Counted from the first letter of the stretch, positions 1 to 7,977 are shown. The stretch is 14,015 bases of DNA from Hyphomicrobiales bacterium (GCA_017304505.1 JAFKKQ010000116.1:1-14015), one strand, 5' to 3'. Translations and numbers: made by a program. Notes: generated by a model from the letters alone, not told the origin.

Positions 1-112
1 GGAGCTCCGGCGGCGGGGTGACGACGAGATTGCGCGCTTGGCCACGGGCGACACCTTGAATTGCGTGCCGGCCTTGTATCAGGCAGGCGCGGATTCCGCC
101 ACCGGCCGCAGC

Positions 113-520
113 CTATTCGGCCGGCGCGTGGACACCCAGCACCGTTAACGACCGCGTGCCCCCGGTCGGCCCTTGGAATTCGATGGCTTGGCCCACCGAC
201 AGGCCGATTAAAGCGGCGCCAATCGGCGTCAAAACCGAGATCCGGTTCGAATCGATGTCGGCCTGGTGCGGATAGACCAGCGTCACCCGGCGCACCTTGC
301 CGTTGGCGTCGTCGCGAAACTCCACCTCAGAGCCCATCGTGACCAGATTCGGCGGAGCCTCCGCGGGATCGACCACGCGGGCGCGCTCCACCTCGCGCGC
401 CAGAAAGTCGGCGGTGCGAGGAAACTGGTTTGCGGCGGCGTTGGCAAGACGCTGAAGCTGCGCGAAATCCGCCGCGCTGAGCGCGATGGGCGGCAATGCC
501 TTCAACTCGGCCATGTTCAT
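113..520 (-). CDS. rnk: Rnk-type nucleoside diphosphate kinase regulator (GreA/GreB C-terminal domain)
   Basis: A 135-residue protein. The N-terminal ~50 residues (from PIALSAADFAQLQRLAN) form a short helical segment, and residues ~60-130 match the GreA/GreB C-terminal FKBP-like fold, with VTMGSEVEFRD, VTLVYPHQADIDSNRIS and LTPIGAALIGLSVGQAIEF. Rnk proteins bind RNA polymerase near the secondary channel like Gre factors, but their coiled coil is too short for transcript cleavage; that is family knowledge. The length fits Rnk and is too short for GreA (~158 aa). I chose the ATG at 520 because GGAAGG (529-524) lies just upstream. A second ATG two codons later and an upstream TTG at 535 are alternatives; the TTG would overlap the ribosome site. 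It is divergent from hslV across a 373-bp gap. Its leader carries two compact hairpins and, further up, a terminator-like hairpin, so attenuation is possible. A stand-alone GreA-like factor is the alternative call. Confidence 0.9.
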   Translation of the reverse strand: MNMAELKALPPIALSAADFAQLQRLANAAANQFPRTADFLAREVERARVVDPAEAPPNLVTMGSEVEFRDDANGKVRRVTLVYPHQADIDSNRISVLTPIGAALIGLSVGQAIEFQGPTGGTRSLTVLGVHAPAE

Positions 521-893
521 GGTCCTTCCTTTCAAAAAGGTGGTATGCGGCCTATGCCGCGCGCCGCCGTTGGCGGCTTGTTGGTGTTCGACGATGATGG
601 GGGATGAAGAAAAACAGGCCCGGACGACGAATAGGGGATCGCGTCCGGGCTACCGGCCTGCGTGCAGGTGACCGGCCCGGGCGAACAGCGCGATATGCTG
701 GCGCGACAAAGCGAACATATTTTAAATCTAGGGTCGAAAACCACGAAGTCAATGAGCCCGGCGATCGGTCGCAGCCGCTCCGGCGTTAGGGCGCCAAGCC
801 CGGGCAACGGCCGCAAGGACGAATTGCAATCCGTTCCAGGTTTACCTAAGTCGCTGGCAGAACGCCGCAAAGAGGCGAAAGGATCATCGCTCC
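521..893. promoter_or_regulatory. Divergent rnk/hslV intergenic region
   Basis: This 373-bp gap has no convincing gene. Reading from rnk it holds two tight hairpins in the rnk leader: 547-560 (GCGGC/GCCGC with a CTAT loop) and 563-577 (GCCGCC/GGCGGC with a 3-nt loop). Beyond them lie the minus-strand hairpin with T-tract (611-650), a GC-rich segment with further small hairpin potential (652-676), and an AT-rich patch at 714-732 (CATATTTTAAATCTAG) that could hold promoters in either direction. The hslV ribosome site (AAAGGA, 878-883) ends the region. I looked for a heat-shock sigma-32 type promoter (CTTG, ~17 bp, CCCCAT-like) before hslV and did not find a good match. Confidence 0.5.
611..650 (-). 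terminator. Intrinsic terminator-like hairpin on the minus strand
   Basis: GCCCGGACG (618-626) and CGTCCGGGC (642-650) form a perfect 9-bp stem with a 15-nt loop. Read on the minus strand, the stem is followed at once by CTGTTTTTCTTC, the T-tract of a Rho-independent terminator. It lies about 90 nt upstream of the rnk start and no gene ends just before it, so it either ends a small RNA begun around 700-750 or attenuates the rnk transcript. The hairpin is seen in the sequence; the function is inferred. Confidence 0.6.
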
Positions 894-1442
894 ATGCAGT
901 CACAACCCGAACTCTGGCACGGCACCACCATCCTGACCGTGCGCAAGGGCGGCACGGTCGCGATCGGCGGCGACGGCCAGGTGTCCATCGGCCAAACCAT
1001 CATCAAGGCCAACGCGCGCAAGGTGCGCCAGCTCGGCAAGGGTGATGTGATCGGCGGCTTCGCCGGCGCCACCGCCGACGCCTTCACGCTGTTCGAGCGG
1101 CTCGAAGCCAAGCTCGAACAATATCCGGGCCAGCTCATGCGGGCGGCGGTGGAGCTGGCCAAGGACTGGCGCACCGACCGCTACCTGCGCCGGCTCGAAG
1201 CCATGATGATCGTCGCCGACAAAGAAGTGTCGCTGGTGCTGACCGGCACCGGTGACGTGCTGGAGCCGGAAAACGGCATCGCCGGCATCGGCTCGGGCGG
1301 CAACTATGCGCTGGCCGCCGCCCGCGCGCTCGCCGACGGTCCGCTCGATGCCGAAGCGATCGTGCGCAAGTCGCTCGACATCGCGGCCGACATCTGCGTC
1401 TACACCAACCGCAACGTGACAGTGGAAACGCTGAAAGCGTGA
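894..1442 (+). CDS. hslV: ATP-dependent protease peptidase subunit HslV (ClpQ)
   Basis: A 182-residue peptidase subunit of the two-component HslVU (ClpQY) protease. Two stacked hexamers form a proteasome-like chamber in the cytoplasm and degrade unfolded proteins fed in by Hsl[11 protein letters not shown] (residues 11-20) is the N-terminal nucleophile segment, and Thr11 is the expected active-site threonine. [37 protein letters not shown] and [15 protein letters not shown] are typical of the family, as is the C-terminal [11 protein letters not shown]. Ten residues precede Thr11 ([10 protein letters not shown]), so a propeptide must be removed, whereas in E. coli only Met is lost; alphaproteobacterial HslV proteins commonly carry such an extension. 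The ATG at 894 is supported by AAAGGA (878-883). It heads the operon with the DUF2585 gene and hslU. Confidence 0.97.
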   Translation: MQSQPELWHGTTILTVRKGGTVAIGGDGQVSIGQTIIKANARKVRQLGKGDVIGGFAGATADAFTLFERLEAKLEQYPGQLMRAAVELAKDWRTDRYLRRLEAMMIVADKEVSLVLTGTGDVLEPENGIAGIGSGGNYALAAARALADGPLDAEAIVRKSLDIAADICVYTNRNVTVETLKA

Positions 1443-1480
1443 CCCCGCCACAAGCGGCATCCAAACACGAGCGCGCGGGC

Positions 1481-2098
1481 ATGAGCACGGAAAGCGGAAC
1501 GGAGACGGCCCCTTCGCGCGCGCTCCGGCTTTCCCTGCGGCAGGCCCTGCTCATCATCGTGGGCTTGCTGGCCGTGCAGGCCGCCGTTCTCCTGGCGATG
1601 GGGCGCGTGCCGATCTGCACCTGCGGCACGATCAAGTTCTGGCATGGTGTGGTTCACAGTTCCGAGAACTCGCAGCAGATCACCGACTGGTACACGTTCA
1701 GCCATATCCTGCACGGCTTCGTATTCTATCTGGCGTTGTGGCTGGCGTTCCCGCGCGCCTCGCTCGGCCTTCGGCTCGCTCTGGCCGCGGGGATCGAAGT
1801 CGGGTGGGAGATCGTCGAGAACACCAGCTTCGTCATCGAGCGCTATCGCGCTGCGACGATTTCGCTGGATTACTACGGCGACAGCGTCATCAACTCGGTC
1901 GCCGACACCGTCGCGGCCCTGATCGGCTTTATCCTGGCCGCGCGCCTGCCTATATGGAGCATCATCGTCATCGCTCTGGCGATCGAGGTGGGATTGGCGG
2001 CCGCCATCCGCGACAATCTCACGCTCAACGTCATCATGCTGCTCCCCCCCGTTGAAGCGATCCGCCAATGGCAGGCGGGCATATCAGGGCCCCTATGA
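1481..2098 (+). CDS. DUF2585 / UPF0314 integral membrane protein
   Basis: A 205-residue membrane protein of unknown function, recognised as the rhizobial DUF2585 (UPF0314) family. Hydrophobic segments lie at about residues 21-41, 78-100, 139-157 and 160-178. Between the first two is a polar loop with CTCG (46-49), then SHILHG (74-79). Further on are the acidic stretches [21 protein letters not shown] (from 104) and [13 protein letters not shown], both characteristic of the family. The Cys-x-Cys, paired His and acidic residues could bind metal, but that is a guess. It lies between hslV and hslU; its stop overlaps the hslU ATG (ATGA), so translation is coupled. The start is uncertain: ATG 1481 gives the usual family length, while a GTG at 1439 overlapping the hslV stop would add 14 residues. 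Neither has a strong ribosome site. Confidence 0.85.
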   Translation: MSTESGTETAPSRALRLSLRQALLIIVGLLAVQAAVLLAMGRVPICTCGTIKFWHGVVHSSENSQQITDWYTFSHILHGFVFYLALWLAFPRASLGLRLALAAGIEVGWEIVENTSFVIERYRAATISLDYYGDSVINSVADTVAALIGFILAARLPIWSIIVIALAIEVGLAAAIRDNLTLNVIMLLPPVEAIRQWQAGISGPL

Positions 2099-3399
2099 CC
2101 GACTTTTCTCCCCGCGAAATCGTTTCCGAGCTGGACCGTTTCATCATCGGCCAGGCCGACGCCAAGCGCGCCGTGGCGATCGCGCTGCGCAACCGCTGGC
2201 GCCGGCTGCAGCTCGACGAGAAGCTGCGCGAGGAGGTACTCCCAAAGAATATCCTGATGATCGGTCCGACCGGCGTCGGCAAAACCGAGATCTCGCGGCG
2301 GCTCGCCAAGCTCGCCGGCGCGCCGTTCATCAAGGTCGAAGCCACCAAGTTCACCGAAGTGGGTTATGTCGGCCGCGACGTCGAGCAGATCGTGCGCGAC
2401 CTGCTCGAGGTCGGAATCGCGCAGACGCGCGAACGCAAGCGCAAGGACGTGCAGGTACGCGCCGAACAGGCGGCCGAGCAGCGCGTCGTCGATGCCCTGG
2501 TCGGACCGAACGCAAGCGCCTCGACCAAGGAAACCTTTCGCAAGCGCTTGCGCGCCGGCGATCTGAACGACAAGGAAATCGAGATCGAGGTTCAGGCTTC
2601 GGGCGGCGGCTTGCCGATGTTCGAGATTCCCGGCATGCCCGGCGCACAGATGGGCGCGATCAACATCGGCGACATTTTCGGCAAGATGGGCGGCCGGACC
2701 AAGACGCGCCGCGTCACCGTCGGCGAGTCGCACGAGATCCTGGTGGCCGAAGAATCCGACAAGCTGCTCGATCAGGAGCAGGTGGTGCAGGAGGCGATCA
2801 AATCGGTCGAGCAGAACGGCATCGTGTTTCTCGACGAGATCGACAAGATCGCGGGCCGCGAAGGGCGCTCCGGCGCTGACGTGTCGCGCGAGGGCGTGCA
2901 GCGCGACCTGCTGCCGCTGATCGAAGGCACGACCGTCTCGACCAAGCACGGCGCGGTCAAGACCGACCATATCCTGTTCATCGCTTCCGGCGCGTTCCAC
3001 ATCTCCAAACCATCGGACCTGCTGCCGGAGTTGCAGGGCCGGCTGCCGATCCGCGTCGAGCTTCGCGCGCTCACCCGCGACGACTTCCGCCGCATCCTCA
3101 CCGAAACCGAAGCCTCGCTGATCAAACAATATATCGCCTTGATGGGCACGGAGGGCGTGACGCTGGAGTTCACCGATGACGCCATCGACGCCATCGCCGA
3201 TGTCGCGGTGTCGGTAAATGCCAGCGTCGAGAACATCGGCGCGCGCCGCCTGCAGACGGTGATGGAGCGCGTGCTTGACGACATTTCCTTCACCGCGACG
3301 GACCGCGGCGGCGAAACGGTGCGGATCGACTCGGCCTTCGTGCAGAAGAACATCGGCGACCTCGCCAAGAACGCGGACCTGAGCCGCTTCATCCTGTAG
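2095..3399 (+). CDS. hslU: ATP-dependent protease ATPase subunit HslU (ClpY)
   Basis: A 434-residue AAA+ unfoldase that recognises substrates, unfolds them with ATP and threads them into HslV. Visible landmarks are the N-terminal [16 protein letters not shown], Walker A GPTGVGKT (57-64), the pore loop GYVG (90-93), a family-specific I-domain (~105-235), Walker [10 protein letters not shown] (D247, E248), [10 protein letters not shown] (311-320, including the family arginine of this motif) and the C-terminal LSRFIL. In this family the C-terminal tail inserts into HslV and activates it. The length is normal and the ORF intact. The ATG at 2095 overlaps the stop of the preceding membrane gene. 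A longer in-frame start at 2068 would run into that gene and adds nothing conserved. Confidence 0.98.
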   Translation: MTDFSPREIVSELDRFIIGQADAKRAVAIALRNRWRRLQLDEKLREEVLPKNILMIGPTGVGKTEISRRLAKLAGAPFIKVEATKFTEVGYVGRDVEQIVRDLLEVGIAQTRERKRKDVQVRAEQAAEQRVVDALVGPNASASTKETFRKRLRAGDLNDKEIEIEVQASGGGLPMFEIPGMPGAQMGAINIGDIFGKMGGRTKTRRVTVGESHEILVAEESDKLLDQEQVVQEAIKSVEQNGIVFLDEIDKIAGREGRSGADVSREGVQRDLLPLIEGTTVSTKHGAVKTDHILFIASGAFHISKPSDLLPELQGRLPIRVELRALTRDDFRRILTETEASLIKQYIALMGTEGVTLEFTDDAIDAIADVAVSVNASVENIGARRLQTVMERVLDDISFTATDRGGETVRIDSAFVQKNIGDLAKNADLSRFIL

Positions 3400-3497
3400 C
3401 GGCTTTCGTCTTCCCTTTCGATTGTCCGCCGACCTATCCTGCGTGGCCCTGGTTCGCGCGTTCGGCGCGGCCTGGCACCACGACGTCGGAGAAGGCG

Positions 3498-3821
3498 ATG
3501 GCCGACAAGACATCGAAAGCCGGAAATCCACTCGGCCCGATCGGCACTAAGGTGCTGTTCGAGAACGAGCGCGTGCGCGTCTGGAGTGTCGAGCTTCCGG
3601 GCAAGGGCCATCAGCCGCTGCACGAGCACGAGCATCCTTACGTGATCGTGCCTCTGACCGAGGGCACGGCGTTGATGCGCTGGGAGGACGGCCGCGAACG
3701 CGAGATCGTCGATGTCATCGGCAACGTGGTTTATCGCGACGCCGGCGGCGGTCCGCACGAGCTGTTCAACCGCGAAGACACCAAATTCCATTCCATCCTG
3801 ATCGAGCTGAAGGACGGTTGA
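3498..3821 (+). CDS. Small cupin-fold protein
   Basis: A 107-residue, single-domain beta-barrel protein. The first cupin motif appears as LPGKGHQPLHEHEHPYVIV with His38, His42, His44 and His46. The second region has GGGPHELFN with His87. This histidine set is the usual cupin metal site, so a metal-binding enzyme or sensor is plausible, but the substrate cannot be told from sequence. There is no signal peptide or membrane segment, so it is probably cytoplasmic. The ATG at 3498 has a strong ribosome site, GGAGAAGG (3488-3495). It follows hslU by 98 bp and is convergent with the Smr gene; no terminator is obvious on either side. A link to HslVU is not implied beyond proximity. Confidence 0.75.
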   Translation: MADKTSKAGNPLGPIGTKVLFENERVRVWSVELPGKGHQPLHEHEHPYVIVPLTEGTALMRWEDGREREIVDVIGNVVYRDAGGGPHELFNREDTKFHSILIELKDG

Positions 3822-3925
3822 ACAGGGCGCGGCCGCGCATGGGAAGCGTGACGTAGCAAATGTCGTCCCCTCCGCGAGAGCCCCCATCATCGAGCAGCGA
3901 CCGGCAGCGTCGATGACGCCGTGCG

Positions 3926-4471
3926 TCAACCCGCCCTGCTTCGCCGCAGCCGCACATAGAGCGCGCCTTCGCCACCGTGGCGCACGGAGGCGCTCTCGAA
4001 GCCGACCACAACGGTGCGCAATTCCGGCAGCCGCAGCCAGAGCGGCACCATGCGCTTGAGGATGCCGCGCTCGGCCGAATCGGCGCGCATCCCCTTGCCG
4101 GTGATGACCAGCACCACGCGACAGCCGTGCGCCTGGCGGGCGCGAAGATAATGAAGCAGCGCACCGTGGGCCTGCGCCTGCGTCATGCCGTGCAGATCAA
4201 GGCGGCCGTCGATGGGGTGGCTGCCCCGCGCAATGCGCTGCCTGAGCTTGCGCTCAAGCGGCGCCGGCGGCGGCGCCGCAAGCTTCGCAGCGGGAGCAGG
4301 AGCGGGAGCGGCCGAGGTCGCGACCGGCGCCGTTTTCGGGCGAGGCTTTATCGCGGGCGAAACAGCGGGCGGCTCGTCCGGCTCATCGCGCCGAGCGCGA
4401 AGCGGCGCGATCGAACGGGTGACGCCCCGCCACAGCACACGCTCGTCGTCGCTCAGCCGCCGCCGGCTCAT
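3926..4471 (-). CDS. Smr-domain protein (SmrA/MutS2 C-terminal-like)
   Basis: A 181-residue protein with a disordered N-terminal half (Pro/Ala-rich, ~30-72) and a C-terminal Smr domain (~88-175). The domain signatures are clear: LDLHGM (91-96), ITGKGM (123-128) and HGGEGALYVRL (165-175). Smr domains bind nucleic acid; some are DNA- or RNA-nicking endonucleases, and homologues act in ribosome rescue or mRNA cleavage. The role of this stand-alone alphaproteobacterial form is not settled. Its ATG overlaps the mltA stop (ATGA, 4468-4471), so it is the last gene of the coupled Tim44-like, mltA, smr operon. The linkage with a murein enzyme is common in this class and does not by itself explain the function. 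Confidence 0.88.
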   Translation of the reverse strand: MSRRRLSDDERVLWRGVTRSIAPLRARRDEPDEPPAVSPAIKPRPKTAPVATSAAPAPAPAAKLAAPPPAPLERKLRQRIARGSHPIDGRLDLHGMTQAQAHGALLHYLRARQAHGCRVVLVITGKGMRADSAERGILKRMVPLWLRLPELRTVVVGFESASVRHGGEGALYVRLRRSRAG

Positions 4472-5931
4472 CGTCGGCGCTTATGCTTATGCGTATGCCG
4501 GTGCGTTTTGGCCGACGTCTTGCCTGAAGACTTGGCCGACGACTCCGCCGAAGGGCGGCTTGTCGATCCGGCCGGGCTTTTCTCCGGCGTCTTCGCATCG
4601 GACTTGATGGCGGGTTCGGCCTGCACGGTCTTGGTGCCTGTCGCCTTTTCCGCGACGGCCACGGGGGGCTTCGGCCGCGGCAGCGGCACAGGCCCGACGA
4701 TGCTTCCCGGATCGAGTTCCCTCGGCAGCAGCATCACGAAACGGCCCGGATGGCGCAGCCGGCCGGAAATGCTGCCGGCCTCGTCACCCGCGCCGAAGTA
4801 GATGTCGGCGCGGGCCGGCCCGACAATCGCCCCTCCGGTGTCCTGCGCGATCATCAGCCGCCGGAATGGTGTTGTCGGCTGGTCGCTCTGGATCGGCAGC
4901 ATGGCCGAGATGAAGAACGGCGTGCCGTAGACGTGCAGGTTGCGGTCCACCGCGATGGAGCGGCCCGGCGTCAACGAGATGCCTTGCGCGCCGATCGGCT
5001 CCTCGTCGTTGGCCAGACGGGTCTCGCGGAAGAACACGTAGGACTTGTTCTTGCGGCGAAGCGCCCGGCCCTCGTCCGGGTGCTTCTCCATCCATTGCCG
5101 GATGCGGTCCATCGACATCTGCTCTTTGGGAACGATGCCGCGTTCGATCAGATAGCGCCCAACCGCATAATAAGGATGGCCGTTCGCGGCCTGATAGTTG
5201 AGCCGCATCAGTTCGCCGTCGTCGAGCAGGACGCGAACCGATCCCTGGATGTGGGCGAAGAATGCGTCGATCGGATCCTTCAGCCAGCAGATCTCAAGAT
5301 GACGCCCCGACAAGACGCCGTCGTCGATCGCCGCGCGATCGTGGAACGGCACGAGCTTGCGCCGTCGCGCTTTTTTCTTGCCGGCAGCGACGCTGGAGAT
5401 CAGCATCCGGCCGCCCGGCAGCAGGTTCGGCGGCTTGCGATAAAGCGGGTAATCGAAACCGTCTTCGCGCCGGCGCGCGCCGGTGACAATCGGCTCGTAG
5501 TAGCCGGTGAGGAAGCCGTCGTCCGTGCCCAGCGGCGAGATGTGAATCGGACGGAAGTTCTGCTCGAAAAAGGCCCGCGCCTCGCCTGGCTTTGACGGCT
5601 TCGCCGCCACGGCCTTGCGGCAGACATGGTAGAGCGCACTGTACATGCGCCGCCCGTCGCGCATCGCCGGCGTGCTGCGCAGGATGGCCCGGCAGCTCTT
5701 GAGGAATGCGGCAAACGCGGCGTCGTGATTGTCCTGCGCCCAACCGTCGATCGACGCCCAGTCCACGGGCTCATATTGCGTGTCGGGAATCTTCATAGGG
5801 TCGCGCCCTTCGGCGGACGCCACACCTGTCGCAGCCACGCTTGCCGCAGCCAGCAGAGCGGCAACAACAACTCCGCGGGACCCGTGTCCGAATCCATGCC
5901 TGAGCATGCCGCGCCGCCGGCCGAAAATCAT
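4468..5931 (-). CDS. mltA: Membrane-bound lytic murein transglycosylase A family
   Basis: A 487-residue exported enzyme that cleaves the MurNAc-GlcNAc bond of peptidoglycan, forming 1,6-anhydro ends in the periplasm. A basic N-terminus and hydrophobic stretch (~20-39) ending ASA-EG look like a signal-peptidase-I signal. There is no lipobox cysteine, unlike the E. coli lipoprotein. The MltA domain shows LTGYYEP (141-147) and CWLKDPIDAFFAHIQGS. It is followed by the 3D domain with YGTPFFISAMLP, AQDTGGAI (D364), RADIYFGAG (D376) and GRFVMLLPRE. After residue ~420 there is a ~65-residue low-complexity tail rich in Pro, Lys, Ser and Thr, ending in a His/Lys/Arg cluster. The ATG at 5931 overlaps the stop of the Tim44-like gene; Met9 (5907) is an alternative start. 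Confidence 0.95.
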   Translation of the reverse strand: MIFGRRRGMLRHGFGHGSRGVVVAALLAAASVAATGVASAEGRDPMKIPDTQYEPVDWASIDGWAQDNHDAAFAAFLKSCRAILRSTPAMRDGRRMYSALYHVCRKAVAAKPSKPGEARAFFEQNFRPIHISPLGTDDGFLTGYYEPIVTGARRREDGFDYPLYRKPPNLLPGGRMLISSVAAGKKKARRRKLVPFHDRAAIDDGVLSGRHLEICWLKDPIDAFFAHIQGSVRVLLDDGELMRLNYQAANGHPYYAVGRYLIERGIVPKEQMSMDRIRQWMEKHPDEGRALRRKNKSYVFFRETRLANDEEPIGAQGISLTPGRSIAVDRNLHVYGTPFFISAMLPIQSDQPTTPFRRLMIAQDTGGAIVGPARADIYFGAGDEAGSISGRLRHPGRFVMLLPRELDPGSIVGPVPLPRPKPPVAVAEKATGTKTVQAEPAIKSDAKTPEKSPAGSTSRPSAESSAKSSGKTSAKTHRHTHKHKRRR

Positions 5932-6635
5932 TGCCCGGCTTCGGTGGCGACAAGCTTCCAGTTCGGGTCGCGCGAACCGATGTCCCGCGCGAACGTCCAG
6001 ACGTCGGTGACGCTCGTCACCTTGTCGGGATTGCCGTCGATGACGGCGCCCGCCTTGTCGCGCGTCACCGAGACGAGCTGCGAGAGGAAACGCACGGTCA
6101 CCTGCGCTGTCTTGCCGCGCACCTCGGCGGCCACCAGATCGGCGCCGTCAATCGAGACGAACCGCGTTTCGACCGTCTCGCCGCGCTGCTCGCGGCCGCG
6201 GATCGCGGCATCGAAACCGTCATAAACCTCGCGGCCGAGCAGGCCCTTGAGCTGACGGCGGTCGCCCGCGGCATAGGCGGTCACGATCATGTCGTAGGCC
6301 GCGCGCGCACCTGCGATGAAATGTTTGGTGTCGAAATCCTTGTCGTCGCGCACGATGGCGTCGAGACCCGCCGCCAGCGCCGAACCCGGCTCGGCGATTC
6401 CCTTCCAGCGATCGACCGTTTCGGCCGGCTCGGATGACTTATGGGTCGTGTCGGAAACCGGCGCGCGGCCCGGCAGAGCCACGACCTTGTCCCCCGGCGC
6501 CGGCCGGATGTCGCGGGCCGAATAGGGATCGTAGGGCGGACGCTCGCGGCCGGTGCGCTGACCCAGCACGCTCCGCAGGCGCAGGAAGATGAACACCGCC
6601 AGCGCCAGGAAGATGATGGTGTAAATGTCGAACAC
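5928..6635 (-). CDS. Tim44-like / TimA domain inner-membrane protein
   Basis: A 235-residue protein with one N-terminal membrane anchor (IYTIIFLALAVFIFLRLRSV, ~4-23), a proline-rich polar linker (~25-80) and a Tim44-like C-terminal domain (~95-232). That domain shows FIAGARAAYDMIVTAYAAGD, LKGLLGREVYDGFDAAI and VTDVWTFARDIGSRDPNWKLVAT. The domain is shared with mitochondrial Tim44 and MRPL45. In alphaproteobacteria (TimA in Caulobacter) it is an inner-membrane protein, but its bacterial role is not firmly known. It is the first gene of the operon with mltA (ATGA overlap) and smr. It is divergent from fxsA across 248 bp that contain TATAAT-like and palindromic elements. No anomaly is seen in the ORF; the length is typical. 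Confidence 0.93.
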   Translation of the reverse strand: MFDIYTIIFLALAVFIFLRLRSVLGQRTGRERPPYDPYSARDIRPAPGDKVVALPGRAPVSDTTHKSSEPAETVDRWKGIAEPGSALAAGLDAIVRDDKDFDTKHFIAGARAAYDMIVTAYAAGDRRQLKGLLGREVYDGFDAAIRGREQRGETVETRFVSIDGADLVAAEVRGKTAQVTVRFLSQLVSVTRDKAGAVIDGNPDKVTSVTDVWTFARDIGSRDPNWKLVATEAGQ

Positions 6636-6883
6636 GTCTCACAAGCTCCCGCGGCGGCCGTCTTGTCGGAAGCCGTCCTGGCGGATAGGCCAGCCACGAG
6701 CCCAACCCGCGGCACACCAACTCCGTTCCCGACGCTATAACACTGTTATCAGCGCTATAATGTAGGGTCCCGACGGCGGCCAACCAGAGGCGCGTCGGCC
6801 GGCACCGCCGGTAAATTTGCCTCAGGCGGACCATAAACGATCCCCACACCCGCGCCAACCTCGCCCACGGCAGGAGCGGCGGC
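6636..6883. promoter_or_regulatory. Divergent timA-like/fxsA promoter region
   Basis: The centre (6731-6765) is AT-rich against a GC-rich background. It holds two direct copies of CGCTATAA (6733-6740 and 6753-6760), 20 bp apart, each containing a -10-like box (TATAAC 6736-6741, TATAAT 6756-6761). Between them lies the perfect palindrome ATAACACTGTTAT (6737-6749). No clear -35 box sits at the right distance on either strand. A regulator binding the palindrome could control one or both divergent operons; this is inference. The fxsA ribosome site GGAG (6873-6876) ends the region. Confidence 0.4.
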
Positions 6884-7390
6884 ATGGTAAGCAACGGCAT
6901 GGTAAAATGGGTTATCGGCGCCATTCTGCTGCTTCCGCTCGCGGAACTGGTCGTTTTCATCGCCGTGGCCGCGACAATCGGCCTGTTTCATGCGCTGGGC
7001 CTGATGCTGGCCACCACGCTTGTGGGGCTGCTGTTGCTGCGCCACGCCGGCCGTACGCAGATCGCGCGCTTCCGCGACGCCGTCACCGAAACCGGCGGTA
7101 TCGGCATAGAGGTCGGCACCGGCAGCTTCCTGGTCGTGCTGGCGGGGCTGCTGCTGTTCCTGCCGGGTTTCCTGACCGATGCGATCGGGCTCTTGCTGTT
7201 GATCGGTCCGCTGCGCCGCATTCTCGGCGGCATGGTCCGCCGCTGGGCGGGCCAGGGCGCCGGCCCCGATGCAGGACCGGACGGGCGCCGCGGCGGTAAT
7301 CCCTCGGTCGTCGACCTCGAGCCCGACGAGTGGCGGCAGGTGCCCGATCGCGAACTTCAGAATCGATCCAGCAAGCGTCGCGACGATTGA
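6884..7390 (+). CDS. fxsA: FxsA family membrane protein
   Basis: A 168-residue inner-membrane protein. Hydrophobic segments lie at ~8-27, ~30-52 and ~80-105. The family pattern is visible in ILLLPLAELVVFIAVAATIG (13-32), then LLLLRHAGRTQIARF, TGSFLVVLAGLLLFLPGFLTDAIGLLLLI and RRILGG. The C-terminal ~50 residues are polar and probably cytoplasmic. E. coli FxsA is named for its effect on phage T7 F-exclusion when overproduced; its normal role is unknown. The ATG at 6884 has GGAG 7 nt upstream; a second ATG at 6899 (MVKWVIG) is possible. It is co-directional with secB, 95 bp ahead, and divergent from the Tim44-like operon. Confidence 0.93.
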   Translation: MVSNGMVKWVIGAILLLPLAELVVFIAVAATIGLFHALGLMLATTLVGLLLLRHAGRTQIARFRDAVTETGGIGIEVGTGSFLVVLAGLLLFLPGFLTDAIGLLLLIGPLRRILGGMVRRWAGQGAGPDAGPDGRRGGNPSVVDLEPDEWRQVPDRELQNRSSKRRDD

Positions 7391-7485
7391 GCGCCCGCCG
7401 CACACCCCGTGTTCTTGTCGGCCGCAGGGCGGCGTGTTAGCCACAGCGCGGCTCGCATTGTCACACGTTCGAAGGAGAGTTCCTC

Positions 7486-7971
7486 GTGAGCACCACCAAC
7501 GGCGGATCGGCCGATCCCGCCGCCGCCAACGCCGGCCCGCAGCTCCTGGTTCTGGCGCAGTACGTCAAGGACCTCTCGTTCGAGAATCCGAACGCGCCGG
7601 CTTCACTTCAGCAAAACACCCAGCCGCAGATCAACATCTCGGTCAACGTCACGGCCAAGCCGCTGTCGCCGACCGACGCCGAGGTCGAGCTTCGGCTGGA
7701 GGGCAAGGCTGAAACCGCCGGCACCGTGATGTTCAATATCGAGCTGGTGTTCGCCGGCGTGTTCCGCATCCAGAACGTGCCCGCCGAGAACGTCAATCCG
7801 CTGATGATGATCGAATGTCCACGGCTGCTGTTCCCGTTCGCACGCGAGATCGTCGCCAACAGCGTGCGCAACGGCGGCTTTCCCCCGCTGCTGCTCGACC
7901 CGATCGACTTCGTCGCGCTCTATCAGCAGCGCGTGGCGCAGGTGCAAGCCCCGCCGCCGTCCGCAGCGTAG
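7486..7971 (+). CDS. secB: Protein-export chaperone SecB
   Basis: A 161-residue tetrameric cytosolic chaperone that keeps preproteins unfolded and passes them to Sec[88 protein letters not shown] and ALYQQR are all family hallmarks. The length is normal. The start is GTG 7486, chosen for the strong ribosome site AAGGAG (7472-7477) and the agreement with homologues. It ends only 6 bp from the convergent dnaQ stop, so there is no room for a separate terminator between them. SecB beside the PPSR-maf-coaE-dnaQ block is a recurring alphaproteobacterial arrangement. Confidence 0.97.
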   Translation: MSTTNGGSADPAAANAGPQLLVLAQYVKDLSFENPNAPASLQQNTQPQINISVNVTAKPLSPTDAEVELRLEGKAETAGTVMFNIELVFAGVFRIQNVPAENVNPLMMIECPRLLFPFAREIVANSVRNGGFPPLLLDPIDFVALYQQRVAQVQAPPPSAA

Positions 7972-7977
7972 AAATCG

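Noticed and set aside
2..148. Open plus-strand frame at the left edge, perhaps the end of a gene
   Set aside because: It is only 48 codons, overlaps the 3' end of the Rnk gene and shows no recognisable family motif; too little to call.
521..893. Sigma-32 (heat-shock) promoter for hslV
   Set aside because: No CTTG box with a properly spaced CCCCAT-like partner was found upstream of hslV on the plus strand.
900..1460. Long minus-strand open frame opposite hslV
   Set aside because: Composition is the His/Arg/Gly-rich pattern of a GC-rich antisense shadow, and hslV on the plus strand is certain.
1873..3531. 552-codon minus-strand open frame opposite hslU
   Set aside because: It lies exactly antisense to the intact hslU and has no domain motifs; GC-rich third positions produce such frames.
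3907..3919. Hairpin GCGTC-GAT-GACGC between the cupin and Smr genes
   Set aside because: Only 5 bp with no T-tract in either direction, so not called a terminator for this convergent pair.
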